Shown: positions 31,574-39,566 of the stretch, piece by piece
How the letters are laid out: each line of letters starts with the position of its first letter
Position numbering within the stretch: position 1 is the first letter of the stretch
Source of the DNA: Palsa-1392 sp036490335
GTDB lineage: Bacteria > Verrucomicrobiota > Verrucomicrobiia > Chthoniobacterales > UBA10450
Direction of reading: 5' to 3'
NCBI GenBank assembly: GCA_036490335.1
Contig: DASXEB010000011.1
Coordinates: forward strand, 136,488 to 200,487
Length of the DNA: 64,000 nucleotides
Translations under genes and position numbers: made by a program
The notes under the pieces: generated by a model
What the model saw: the letters and a program-made list of their open reading frames with translations, nothing else
The model's database searches: none
What the model was told of the DNA's origin: nothing

Positions 31574-32698
31574 TTATAACGCAGATAACTTCGAGCCGTC
31601 GTCGAGATATTTGCCTTCTGCGATAAGTTTGGACTTATAACTCTGGTAACCCAGGTCGCGAGCCTCTTTCCAAGTCTTGTTCGCGGCCGCGCATGTCGAT
31701 AAGTTAAAGCCGTCGCCATTCCATAACTCCCAATAATCAGCCGTGGCGTGGACGAGATTCAGCGCGGCCATTTCCATCGAACCCATGCGTTCATTGTGGT
31801 TCGTCAGGCCGGCGAGACTTTGAAAGCCGTGGTGGGTGCGATCGCGATAGCGGAGGATGAGATCATAGGTCATCATCCCGGTATCTTCGCGGCGGCCGTT
31901 TAATTGACAGCTTTGCAGGGCGAACCTTTGCGAGTAAGACTTAAGACAATAATCGACCACCTTTGCGCAAAAGTCCGGCGGGAGGTCCAGAACCTTCGAG
32001 ATATGAAGGCATAACTCCTGGCGCGGAAACGCCTTTGCCCAGTCATCGGTGTATTTCTGGTAAACCGCGAGCAATTTTGCGCCGTAGTCTCCCAACTCCG
32101 ACCAGTTTTCCAAGTCGGCGCGAGTCTTGGGCAGGTGCATTTCGGCGCTAAGGTAGTTAGCGCACGTCAGAACAACACTTACGCAAAGCGGATCGTTCGC
32201 GTAACGAGCGCCCAACTCTTTGATCATAAGTGAAAACTCACGCTCGTATATCGGATCCCACGGAATAGGGATAGTGACCTTTGCTCCGACATTGGGCCGA
32301 TGAGGATTAGTTATATGTGTGGTGAAGGAGTGCGCGCCGGCCGCGTAGACAAACGAAGGAGTGTCGGTGCCGGGTTTCAGACAGAGCTGGTATTTGAAGT
32401 GCTTCTGCCGGAGAATGGCGATGGTATCGTCCAGGAAATGAAAGTCGAATTCGCCCGACTCTTTTTCCAGGCCGCTCCAGGGAATGTGCAGAGATATTCC
32501 GGTAAGATCACGACTCGCAGCTACGTTGGCGGCAAAGGTCTTCATGCTCGCAGTATCATTCGGCAGGCGTTGAGTGGTCCACAATCCCGTCCGCAGAGGA
32601 TACGAGTCAGCCGCCGCTGCGCCTTGCAGACTTAGGGCATGCATTACCATGCCGAAGGACAGCGCGAGAGTTAGTCTTATCGAGTTAGCCCGGAGCAC
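31574..32698 (-). CDS. Secreted TIM-barrel hydrolase-like protein, paralogue A
   Basis: Exported protein of about 374 residues, likely a glycoside hydrolase of clan-A type. I place the start at the GTG at 32698: it follows the esterase stop by 16 bases and yields a signal peptide (LRANSIRLTLALSFGMVMHA...AAAADS). The longer frame to 32884 overlaps the esterase. Pattern GISLHIPWSGLEKESGEFDF resembles the first strands of GH5/GH42-like barrels. Candidate acid/base Glu is in YLSAEMHLPKT and candidate nucleophile Glu in DYWELWNGD. Two further paralogues lie at 44528 and 47613. The substrate may be the polymer made by this locus. No family assignment is certain. Confidence 0.65.
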   Translation of the reverse strand: MLRANSIRLTLALSFGMVMHALSLQGAAAADSYPLRTGLWTTQRLPNDTASMKTFAANVAASRDLTGISLHIPWSGLEKESGEFDFHFLDDTIAILRQKHFKYQLCLKPGTDTPSFVYAAGAHSFTTHITNPHRPNVGAKVTIPIPWDPIYEREFSLMIKELGARYANDPLCVSVVLTCANYLSAEMHLPKTRADLENWSELGDYGAKLLAVYQKYTDDWAKAFPRQELCLHISKVLDLPPDFCAKVVDYCLKSYSQRFALQSCQLNGRREDTGMMTYDLILRYRDRTHHGFQSLAGLTNHNERMGSMEMAALNLVHATADYWELWNGDGFNLSTCAAANKTWKEARDLGYQSYKSKLIAEGKYLDDGSKLSAL

Positions 32699-32714
32699 GA
32701 AGTAGTTACTTTCC

Positions 32715-33647
32715 CTAATGCTTGAGTTGTTTGCTAAAGAACGTCCTGATTGTCGGTTCAAATTGCGGGCCGCACACGCCGTGGCCACGACCGCTTGCAA
32801 CGTCGAGAACCGCCGGGACGCCAGCAGCCTTGAGAGCTTTCGTAAACTCAAGGCTTTGACTGATCGGCACTGTCTCATCCTCATTTCCCTGGATGATTAA
32901 AAAGGGTGGATCATCTTTCGAGATATAATGGATAGGACTCGCGGCGACGGCTGTATCTTTATGTTGCTCGAGCGGCCCGCCGATCAGCGCCTCGATCGCA
33001 GCAGTCGCCTTTTCCCCTAACTCGGTCGACTTCCCTGAGACCTCCTGATACATACTTACAAGATCAGCCGGACCAGCGACATCGCAAACGGCCTGAACGC
33101 GACTTGAAACCTGCAAATTATCACCGTTGCCTTCTAACTCCTTGACATCTCCCGAGGTCCCGAGAAGCGCTGCCAAATGTCCGCCAGCCGAGTGACCCCA
33201 CGCTCCGATCTTATCCGGATCAAGACGATACTTTCCGGCATTGGCACGCACCCATCTGACCGCAGCTTTGCAGTCTTCAATTTGCGCTGGAAAAGGAGCG
33301 ACACGAGTAAGACGATAGTTAATGCTCGCGATTGCATAGCCGTCCGGCAATAGCATCACAGCCGGACAATGCTCTTTCCGTCCGGCGCTCCACCCGCCTC
33401 CGTGAATCCAGATGATGACTGGAAATGGTCCGGGCCGGTTATCCGGCCGGTAGAGATCGAGAGCGAGGTTCCGATCGCCAACGTGTTGGTAAATGATGTC
33501 GCGAATGACGAGCGAATGCGGAACGTCTTCCTGCCTTCGTGCTCTTGCCTCAGGAATGACAGCGCAGGCAAAGACTAAAACGAGAAGGGCCCGGCCTAAC
33601 GAATATAAAACTCGTCGACGAAAACAATAGGATAACGACGCGCTCAT
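32715..33647 (-). CDS. Exported alpha/beta-hydrolase, BD-FAE-like esterase
   Basis: Esterase of 310 residues with an N-terminal signal peptide (RALLVLVFACAVIPEARA). The oxyanion motif is HGGGW (82-86), the nucleophile Ser153 is in GAWGHSAGGHL, and the acid and His are in GNEDETVP and GRGHGV. This is the arrangement of BD-FAE/acetyl-xylan-esterase-like enzymes, so de-acetylation of the polysaccharide in the periplasm or outside is plausible, opposing the acetyltransferase at 20092 (inference). The start overlaps the stop of the second sulfotransferase (ATGA) and the stop is 16 bases from the next gene, so these are co-transcribed. Confidence 0.85.
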   Translation of the reverse strand: MSASLSYCFRRRVLYSLGRALLVLVFACAVIPEARARRQEDVPHSLVIRDIIYQHVGDRNLALDLYRPDNRPGPFPVIIWIHGGGWSAGRKEHCPAVMLLPDGYAIASINYRLTRVAPFPAQIEDCKAAVRWVRANAGKYRLDPDKIGAWGHSAGGHLAALLGTSGDVKELEGNGDNLQVSSRVQAVCDVAGPADLVSMYQEVSGKSTELGEKATAAIEALIGGPLEQHKDTAVAASPIHYISKDDPPFLIIQGNEDETVPISQSLEFTKALKAAGVPAVLDVASGRGHGVCGPQFEPTIRTFFSKQLKH

Positions 33648-34486
33648 ATGGCGGAAGCGATTTTGCTCAGCGCAAAGCGACCGACACTGACGCTGGATTG
33701 GCGAAGATTTTCGAGGCGCCCGGGCTTGCGGATGACCGTCCTGTTGGCGAGAAGCTTCTCGACCGCGCTTTGGTTACGAGACATCTCCTGTTCGAAAAGA
33801 GTCTTACCGAACTGATACAAGTCGAGGTCGAGCCGGTTATGCTCCTTGATCATTTCAATCAATGCTGGCTCGACTGTGGGCCTGACTTTGGAGACCTTGC
33901 GGTTTTCGTAATAGGGGATTTGCCAGCCGAAGGTCGCGGCGATCAGCGCAAGACTCTCCGCAAAACGCTCGCACAAGCCGACCACTCGAAAGGAACGCTC
34001 CAGGTGCTTCTTGGCGAGATCAAGAGTTTCCTTGCCGCACTCACCACTTTCGCCGACGCCGGCGATCACACGGCATTGCAGATTCTGCCGACGAAGAGTC
34101 AGTCGCAGAAAATCCTCGATTCCCACTCCTTTTTCCTTCAGCTTCCAATGTAAGGGATGCAGGGGCCGACGGAGGATGAAGGAGTAGGACGAAAGAAATC
34201 GCGCGACTGGATCCCGCAGCATTGTGATATAAGTCGCACCTTGCGGCAGATAGTCGTGGATGCCGTAAAGGAGATGGCCTCGCACGACGCGAAAGCGGCG
34301 GCGGCGTTTTTCCGGCAGTGTTTTGAAGCGTTCGACCGTGGCGCGAATGCGGTGTGGATCGAGGGTAAAAATGGTGAGCGGGTTATACTGAGATTCAATG
34401 ATCCGATTGAGCGTCGTGCCGGCAGTCTTTGGGATGTGAAGGAAGATGAGAGCCTTTTCCTGCGGTTCCGTATCGTCGGCTGGCAT
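33644..34486 (-). CDS. Sulfotransferase (Sulfotransfer_2 type), copy 2
   Basis: Second PAPS-dependent sulfotransferase, 280 residues, clearly paralogous to the one at 30695. It has FLHIPKTAGTTLNRII near residues 15-30, the 3'-phosphate segment TMLRDPVARFLSSYSF (RDP at 91-93), and a matching basic C-terminal helix. The first gene of a four-gene minus-strand unit (sulfotransferase, esterase, secreted hydrolase, sulfotransferase). Two copies may sulfate two positions or two sugars. The 9-mer copy at 33594 lies just downstream, inside the esterase start region. Confidence 0.87.
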   Translation of the reverse strand: MPADDTEPQEKALIFLHIPKTAGTTLNRIIESQYNPLTIFTLDPHRIRATVERFKTLPEKRRRRFRVVRGHLLYGIHDYLPQGATYITMLRDPVARFLSSYSFILRRPLHPLHWKLKEKGVGIEDFLRLTLRRQNLQCRVIAGVGESGECGKETLDLAKKHLERSFRVVGLCERFAESLALIAATFGWQIPYYENRKVSKVRPTVEPALIEMIKEHNRLDLDLYQFGKTLFEQEMSRNQSAVEKLLANRTVIRKPGRLENLRQSSVSVGRFALSKIASAI

Positions 34487-34560
34487 AAGAGTTATATCTA
34501 AGCTAAAACGATGCCGCAGTTCGAGAGTTAGCCTCGACTTTCATCCGCGGCTTCGAGCAG

Positions 34561-35877
34561 TCAGGCAAGTGCGGACGCGGTTTCCTCCAAGCTTCGGGAG
34601 TTGGGTTGTAAGTTTGGAGCAGCAAGCTGAGCACGGCGGGCGGTCATTAACTTGCGCATCGCCAGCCGCGCCTGATTATTCTGACCGATCTGGCCATAAA
34701 GTCGTCCTGCAAAAAGATCAGTAATATCATCACGTCTCGCGCCATCGGCCATGCGAGTGAACGCGAGCGGATACTCCCAGAAGCAGTCGATCAAGTCGCG
34801 TACCGCGTCCTGGCCCTCGGCGTTCACTCTCTCGTAAAAGGCGAACGGATTGCCCGCGGCGGTTGATTCCCGGCCGAGATAACTCTGGATCGCTTCGACG
34901 GCAAACTCGGCTTCGCGGATGGAAAGGAAAACACCGAAAGAAAAAATAGGATCGGTGAATTCATGCGAGTCACCGACACAAAGAAAACCAGGTCCAGAGT
35001 AATTGCTCACCGAGTAACAATAACTTGTGCTTGACCTGACCTCTTCAAGGAAATTGGTGTTAGTAATACGGTGACTAAGGTTGGGATTAAGACTTAGTAA
35101 CTCAGTGCGCAGAAACTCCGGCTTGTCGAGCTGTCTTGCTTTAAGATAAGACGCCGGTACGACAACTCCCACACTGGTCTCGGAATCACTAATCGGAATC
35201 ATCCAGGCCCAGTGATGTTTCTGCTTGTAGAAGATCAGCGTATTTCCGGGCGCGGTGGCCGCGGTCGTCCCGGCATCGCGAGTAACTCCATGGAGCTGCG
35301 AGTAAATCGCGACCTGGTTCGCATAACTCCCTTTCACCTTCGGACCGGTGACGCCGCGATTAGCAAGGAATGTCCCCTGGCCGGAACAATCGACCAGCAC
35401 GTCGCACGATAACTCCTCCAGCAGACCGGACGACGGACGGATTTGTAACCCGGTAACTCGATTACCTTTTCTCACCGGCGCGACCGCTTCGCACGGAATG
35501 TATTCGGCGCCGCGCTCGCGTGCGGCGTCGAGCAGGATCTTATCGAAGCTACTCCGAGCTACCGACCAGGTTGCGTTCGGAATCAGCGCCTGAGTCTCGG
35601 GACAACGTCTTTTGACTTCCACCCAAAACGGGACGCCATTCGGATTAAAGACATTTACTCCATGTTTGTCCGGGTAGCTCTGGGCAAGGATAGCAGGTTC
35701 GAGCCCGAGTCTTTGCAACGAATTACGGCACTCGCCACTTAGTGACTCACCGATGTGATAGCGCGGAAAGGTTTGCCGCTCGACGATGAGCGGCTGGATT
35801 CCAGCTTGCAAAAGATAAAGAGCGGTCGCCGAGCCGGCCGGTCCTCCCCCGATGATGATGGCTTGCCGTTTCTTCAT
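34561..35877 (-). CDS. Flavin-dependent halogenase-like FAD protein 1
   Basis: FAD-dependent monooxygenase-fold protein of 438 residues. The dinucleotide motif is IIIGGGPAGSATAL (8-21), with FPRYHIGESL next. The halogenase signature WxWxIP is present as HHWAWMIPI (223-228), and a lysine (Lys71) lies where the chloramine-forming Lys is found in characterised halogenases, although the surrounding KYG-type context is absent. Halogenases of this group often act on substrates bound to carrier proteins; two stand-alone carriers and an adenylation enzyme are encoded within 6 kb. A non-halogenating FAD oxidoreductase of the geranylgeranyl-reductase type is the alternative. It is divergent from the adenylation gene, with 233 bases between. 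Confidence 0.72.
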   Translation of the reverse strand: MKKRQAIIIGGGPAGSATALYLLQAGIQPLIVERQTFPRYHIGESLSGECRNSLQRLGLEPAILAQSYPDKHGVNVFNPNGVPFWVEVKRRCPETQALIPNATWSVARSSFDKILLDAARERGAEYIPCEAVAPVRKGNRVTGLQIRPSSGLLEELSCDVLVDCSGQGTFLANRGVTGPKVKGSYANQVAIYSQLHGVTRDAGTTAATAPGNTLIFYKQKHHWAWMIPISDSETSVGVVVPASYLKARQLDKPEFLRTELLSLNPNLSHRITNTNFLEEVRSSTSYCYSVSNYSGPGFLCVGDSHEFTDPIFSFGVFLSIREAEFAVEAIQSYLGRESTAAGNPFAFYERVNAEGQDAVRDLIDCFWEYPLAFTRMADGARRDDITDLFAGRLYGQIGQNNQARLAMRKLMTARRAQLAAPNLQPNSRSLEETASALA

Positions 35878-36041
35878 TTCAAAGCTGCGCGTCCGTGGAC
35901 TAATTATTGCTGCGTCTATGCAGGTCGATCGCGGACCGCTTTTGCAAAATGCGAACTAATTCTATGAATATCCGGCCTCACCTGTCAAGGAGCAACAGCC
36001 GATTGCCTTCTTGCGTCGACGAATTATTTTCCACCTTCTAC

Positions 36042-36071
36042 TCGACGCTCATCCTCGGTTTATTCTATAAT
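36042..36071 (+). promoter_or_regulatory. Candidate promoter of the adenylation gene
   Basis: A perfect -10 hexamer TATAAT at 36066-36071 is preceded, 18 bases away, by TCGACG (four of six matches to TTGACA) at 36042-36047. The leader to the ATG at 36111 would be about 30 bases. The divergent region 35878-36110 is also A+T rich. Confidence 0.45.
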
Positions 36072-36110
36072 GAGCGAGCTTTGTGAGAACTTCGCCTGCG
36101 TCATAGCTAC

Positions 36111-37721
36111 ATGTCTACTCCATACGCCTTACACCATCTGCTCACTCAGAGCGCGCAACGTCAGCCGGACCGGGAGGCGGTGCGGCTGCGCGACGCCGCG
36201 ATAACTTACCAGGAGCTGGAGCTTCAAAGTAATCAGCTCGCTAATGCACTCATCGCCGCGGGAGTGAAACCCGCCGATCGCGTCGGCGTTTATCTTTACA
36301 AGTCTCCCGCCGCGATTGTAACTATCTTTGCTATCCTAAAAACCGGCGCCTGCTATGTGCCGGTCGATGCAAACGCACCCGGCATGCGACTTATCGAGAT
36401 TGCACGTCAGTGCGATTTCCGAGCGCTCATTACCAGTTCGGTCCTTTACGGCAAACTTGGCGAGTCCTATGTCAAGGACTGCGGGACAACCAGGACATTC
36501 TTTGTCGATCAAGTTCCCGAGACTGCAGTTACTCAAACCAGCTTTGCGTTTGCAGAGTTATTGCCCGCACAGTCAAAAGAGTTACCTGCGGTTCGCGTCA
36601 CTGATCATGATCTGGCGTACATTCTCTTTACTTCCGGCTCCACCGGCACGCCGAAGGGAGTCATGCTTTCCCATTTGAATGCTTTGACCTTTGTTAACTG
36701 GGGCGCCGATACGTTTGCCATCAGGGCAAGCGATCGTCTCTCCAACCATGCTCCTTTTAATTTCGACCTGTCAGTCTTCGATATCTTCGTCGCGGCGAAA
36801 GCCGGAGCCGTTCTCTCGCTCGTGCCGGAAGGTCTTTCCATCTATCCTATCCAACTGTCGGCTTTCATTCAGGAGCAGGGGATAACCGTCTGGTATTCGG
36901 TCCCGATGGTGCTGAATCTGCTTCAGGCCCGCGGCAAGTTACAAGACCGTGATCTTAGTGCGCTAAGACTCGTTCTTTTCGCGGGCGAAGTTTTCCCCAC
37001 GAAACATCTGCGCGCACTGATGGAAAAGCTGCCCCATCCTCGCTACGCCAACCTTTACGGACCGACCGAGACAAACGTCTGCGCCTATTACGAAGTCGAG
37101 CCATTAACGGAAGCTGACTCCGCTCCGATCCCGATCGGGAAAGCTTGTGCGAACACGGAGCTGATCGCGATTGACAGCGCTGGCCAAAGAGTAACTCGGA
37201 TAGGTCAGGAAGGGTTACTCTACGCGCGCGGTTCGACTGTTATGCAGGGTTACTATGGCCGGCTGGAGGCGAGCAGAGAATGTTTCATCCTGAATCCTTT
37301 TGCTGCCGGTCGCGAAGAGAAACTCTACTGCACGGGTGACTGGGTGACACTGAATGACAAGGGTGAATATCTCTTTCTCGGCCGCCGGGATCACATGATC
37401 AAGACGCGCGGCTATCGAGTAGAGTTAGGCGAGATAGAGGCGATCATGCTCGCGCATCCGGATGTCGAAGAAGCGGTCGCCTTGCCCATCCCGGACGAAG
37501 CGATTGGTAATACGATTTGGGCGATCGCGACACTTACTGACGGCCGCGTCGTTGAAACAACGAAGTTCAAACAACATTGCGCGGAAAAGCTGCCAGCCTA
37601 CATGGTGCCGGAAAAAGTAGAGTTTCGCGCTTCGCTCCCGCGGACTGACAATGGGAAGATCGATCGGCGGCGGCTTCTGCAGGAATGCCTCGAAGGAAAA
37701 GGCGGACCAGGCAGGAGTTAG
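36111..37721 (+). CDS. Stand-alone amino-acid adenylation enzyme
   Basis: AMP-forming adenylation domain of 536 residues that activates an amino (or aryl/acyl) acid and loads it on a carrier thiol. Core motifs: TSGSTGTPKG (174-183), NLYGPTETN (314-322), CTGDW, GRRDHMIKTRGYRVELGEIE and the catalytic Lys516 in NGKID. In the A4 region NFDLSVFDIF the first pocket positions read Asp219, Leu220, Phe223. Asp at the first place indicates an alpha-amino acid, and as I recall D-L-F opens the code of proline-activating enzymes of pyrrole pathways (PigI/PltF type). There is no fused carrier, condensation or thioesterase domain, so it must serve one or both separate carriers nearby. Overlaps hddC end to end by four bases. 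Confidence 0.85.
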   Translation: MSTPYALHHLLTQSAQRQPDREAVRLRDAAITYQELELQSNQLANALIAAGVKPADRVGVYLYKSPAAIVTIFAILKTGACYVPVDANAPGMRLIEIARQCDFRALITSSVLYGKLGESYVKDCGTTRTFFVDQVPETAVTQTSFAFAELLPAQSKELPAVRVTDHDLAYILFTSGSTGTPKGVMLSHLNALTFVNWGADTFAIRASDRLSNHAPFNFDLSVFDIFVAAKAGAVLSLVPEGLSIYPIQLSAFIQEQGITVWYSVPMVLNLLQARGKLQDRDLSALRLVLFAGEVFPTKHLRALMEKLPHPRYANLYGPTETNVCAYYEVEPLTEADSAPIPIGKACANTELIAIDSAGQRVTRIGQEGLLYARGSTVMQGYYGRLEASRECFILNPFAAGREEKLYCTGDWVTLNDKGEYLFLGRRDHMIKTRGYRVELGEIEAIMLAHPDVEEAVALPIPDEAIGNTIWAIATLTDGRVVETTKFKQHCAEKLPAYMVPEKVEFRASLPRTDNGKIDRRRLLQECLEGKGGPGRS

Positions 37722-38443
37722 TCGAGCCTAGCTCTTGCGGCGAATAGTGTTTGCGCGCGAGCGAGGTCTTCGGGAATCCCGATATCGATGAAAGTCCCTG
37801 CGGTGATGCAACCGTAAACTTTTTCTCCGAGCAGGCGCGGAAAGAGATCCTGTTCCAGCGAGATCTTCGTATCTTCGGGCAGACGTTCGATTATGTTTCG
37901 TCGCAGAAGGTAAACACCGGCGTTAATGAGCCCGGTGCCACAGTTAGTTCCTTTCTCGATAAACCGGGTGATCCGGCAGTTAGGATCGACAATTGCACTG
38001 CCGTAGCGAGCCGTATCGGGAACTTCTTGAAGAACCATGACCAGGTCCGCACCTTGCTCGTGCATGAGTTTTTCCATCGAGTGTAAGTCCCACTCGACAT
38101 AACTGTCCCCATTCAACACCAGAACGGGATCGGCGAGCTGAGGCAGCGCGTTTCTCAGCGCGCCTCCGGTGCCGAGCGGTTTGTTCTCTTGAGAATAAGA
38201 GATGCTGATGCCGAAGCGACTGCCATCTCCGAAGTAAGTCTCGATTGCCTCGGCCAAATAACCAGTGCCTAGAGCTAGCTCGCGCACGCCTCCCGCTTTC
38301 AATTTCTCGATAAGCAACTGAAGGAACGGAACGCCGGCGACGTGAGCCATCGATTTGGGCCGGTCGCTTAAAACCGTGCGAAGGCGCGTGCCCAGGCCGC
38401 CGCAAAGAATGAACGCTTTTGTAACTCGATCCAGCTCGCTCAT
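37718..38443 (-). CDS. hddC: D-glycero-alpha-D-manno-heptose-1-phosphate guanylyltransferase
   Basis: Nucleotidyltransferase of 241 residues transferring GMP (or another NMP) to heptose 1-phosphate, the last step of GDP-heptose synthesis. The start at 38443 gives the family N-terminus; the longer frame is not supported. Signature FILCGGLGTRLRTVLSDRPKSM (residues 11-32; Lys30), metal/nucleotide segment LNGDSYVEWD (Asp113), and the C-terminal FIDIGIPEDLARAQ of HddC-type enzymes. With gmhA and hddA it makes three of four pathway steps in this locus. A glucose- or mannose-1-phosphate enzyme is the alternative. Converges on the adenylation gene with a four-base overlap. Confidence 0.82.
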   Translation of the reverse strand: MSELDRVTKAFILCGGLGTRLRTVLSDRPKSMAHVAGVPFLQLLIEKLKAGGVRELALGTGYLAEAIETYFGDGSRFGISISYSQENKPLGTGGALRNALPQLADPVLVLNGDSYVEWDLHSMEKLMHEQGADLVMVLQEVPDTARYGSAIVDPNCRITRFIEKGTNCGTGLINAGVYLLRRNIIERLPEDTKISLEQDLFPRLLGEKVYGCITAGTFIDIGIPEDLARAQTLFAARARLD

Positions 38444-38513
38444 GGTTGTAACTCTTATCTCAACGGGAATAAACTCCTTGCCCGGTCGGAACAGGCAAGG
38501 CACCTTTTGGTGA

Positions 38514-39206
38514 ATGTATCTCTTACGGAAACTCCTTGACCTTTCAGAGGCATGGCTGGAACGCCTTTTCCCAAAGTGGGCGCATGCGCGGCAGGTTTCG
38601 AAGTGGGACAAGCATTGGCAGAATCCAAATTATAATCCATTCTGGAAAACCGACCAGCCGCAAAAGGAACTCGTGGAAGCGATCGAGGCGGGCTGGTTCG
38701 CAAAAGACGGGCGAGTCATTGACCTTGGATGTGGCAATGGCGAAGTAAGTCGGTGGCTCGCGCAAGAGGGGTTCGAAGTCATCGGTGTAGATTACAGCAG
38801 CAAGGCGATAGCCAACTGTCGGCGACTTTCTCTCGGACAGGAAAGGGTTCCCACTTTCCAGGTCGCCGACTTATGCGCCCCGAATCTTCAGCTTCCGATC
38901 GCGGCTGGTCTTTTCGACCGCGGGTGTTTTCATCGCATCGCGGATAACTGTCGCGAAGTCTTCGTGCAAAATATGGCACGCGCGACCGTGCGAGGCGGTC
39001 ACTTCCTTTTGCTTGCGGGAACTTTTCAGCGATCCGACTTTGCGCATTATCGCGGGGCGCGATCGGAGCGGGAGTTACGCGAGCACATCGAGAGTTTGTT
39101 TGGCAGTTACTTTTCGATCGATCGCTCCGAGGCAGGAGTTATCAATGCGCAGGAAGGCCACGCCGGAATGCCGGCGATGGCTTTCTGGATGACTCGTCGC
39201 GAGTGA
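38514..39206 (+). CDS. Class I SAM-dependent methyltransferase
   Basis: Soluble methyltransferase of 230 residues. SAM-binding motif I is GRVIDLGCGNGEVSR (66-80), followed by acidic motif II in VIGVDYSSKAI and a motif-IV region QVADLCAPN. The first 60 residues (FPKWAHARQVSKWDKHWQ...) resemble the lead of thiopurine-methyltransferase-like and small-molecule enzymes. The target may be a sugar, or the product built on the nearby carrier proteins; the sequence does not decide. Flanked by divergent and convergent genes, so it is likely transcribed alone. Confidence 0.82.
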   Translation: MYLLRKLLDLSEAWLERLFPKWAHARQVSKWDKHWQNPNYNPFWKTDQPQKELVEAIEAGWFAKDGRVIDLGCGNGEVSRWLAQEGFEVIGVDYSSKAIANCRRLSLGQERVPTFQVADLCAPNLQLPIAAGLFDRGCFHRIADNCREVFVQNMARATVRGGHFLLLAGTFQRSDFAHYRGARSERELREHIESLFGSYFSIDRSEAGVINAQEGHAGMPAMAFWMTRRE

Positions 39207-39251
39207 CTAGGGTTAGCGAGCGACAACGCGATACTCGGCGGACAGTTACTG

Positions 39252-39500
39252 TCAGGTCGCCGAACTTGTCTTTTCCTTGGATTTCGCGTCGATCAGGTTT
39301 TCAATCGCGCGCAAGGTGGTGAAGTTTTCCGCGACCAATTCTTCCTCTTCGAGCCGGACGTTGAGATCGGTATCGAGGAATGTGACCAAACGAATAAAGG
39401 CGAGTGAATCGATGTGAAGGGGCTCGTCCGGATCGGTGACCGGCGGGAGTGAGCCACGATTGTTATTAATGTATTCTTTCAGCTTTTGTGCTGCATCCAT
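39252..39500 (-). CDS. Stand-alone acyl/peptidyl carrier protein 1
   Basis: Carrier of 82 residues. The phosphopantetheine attachment serine is Ser32 in PLHIDSLAFIRLV, with the usual helix II (FIRLVTFLDTDLNVRLEEEELVAENF) and acidic surface. It lies 66 bases downstream of the flavoprotein 2 gene on the same strand. It is closely similar in layout to carrier 2 (same position of Ser32, same AENFxTLR segment), so the two are duplicates. It carries a thioester-bound acyl or aminoacyl group; the adenylation enzyme at 36111 is the obvious loading enzyme. A phosphopantetheinyl transferase is not seen in the window. Confidence 0.85.
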   Translation of the reverse strand: MDAAQKLKEYINNNRGSLPPVTDPDEPLHIDSLAFIRLVTFLDTDLNVRLEEEELVAENFTTLRAIENLIDAKSKEKTSSAT

Positions 39501-39566
39501 ATAATGAGTTAGTGAGTTGAAGGTGCGATTCGTGCCGAAGACAATGCCGTCGCCCGGCGACGGCAG

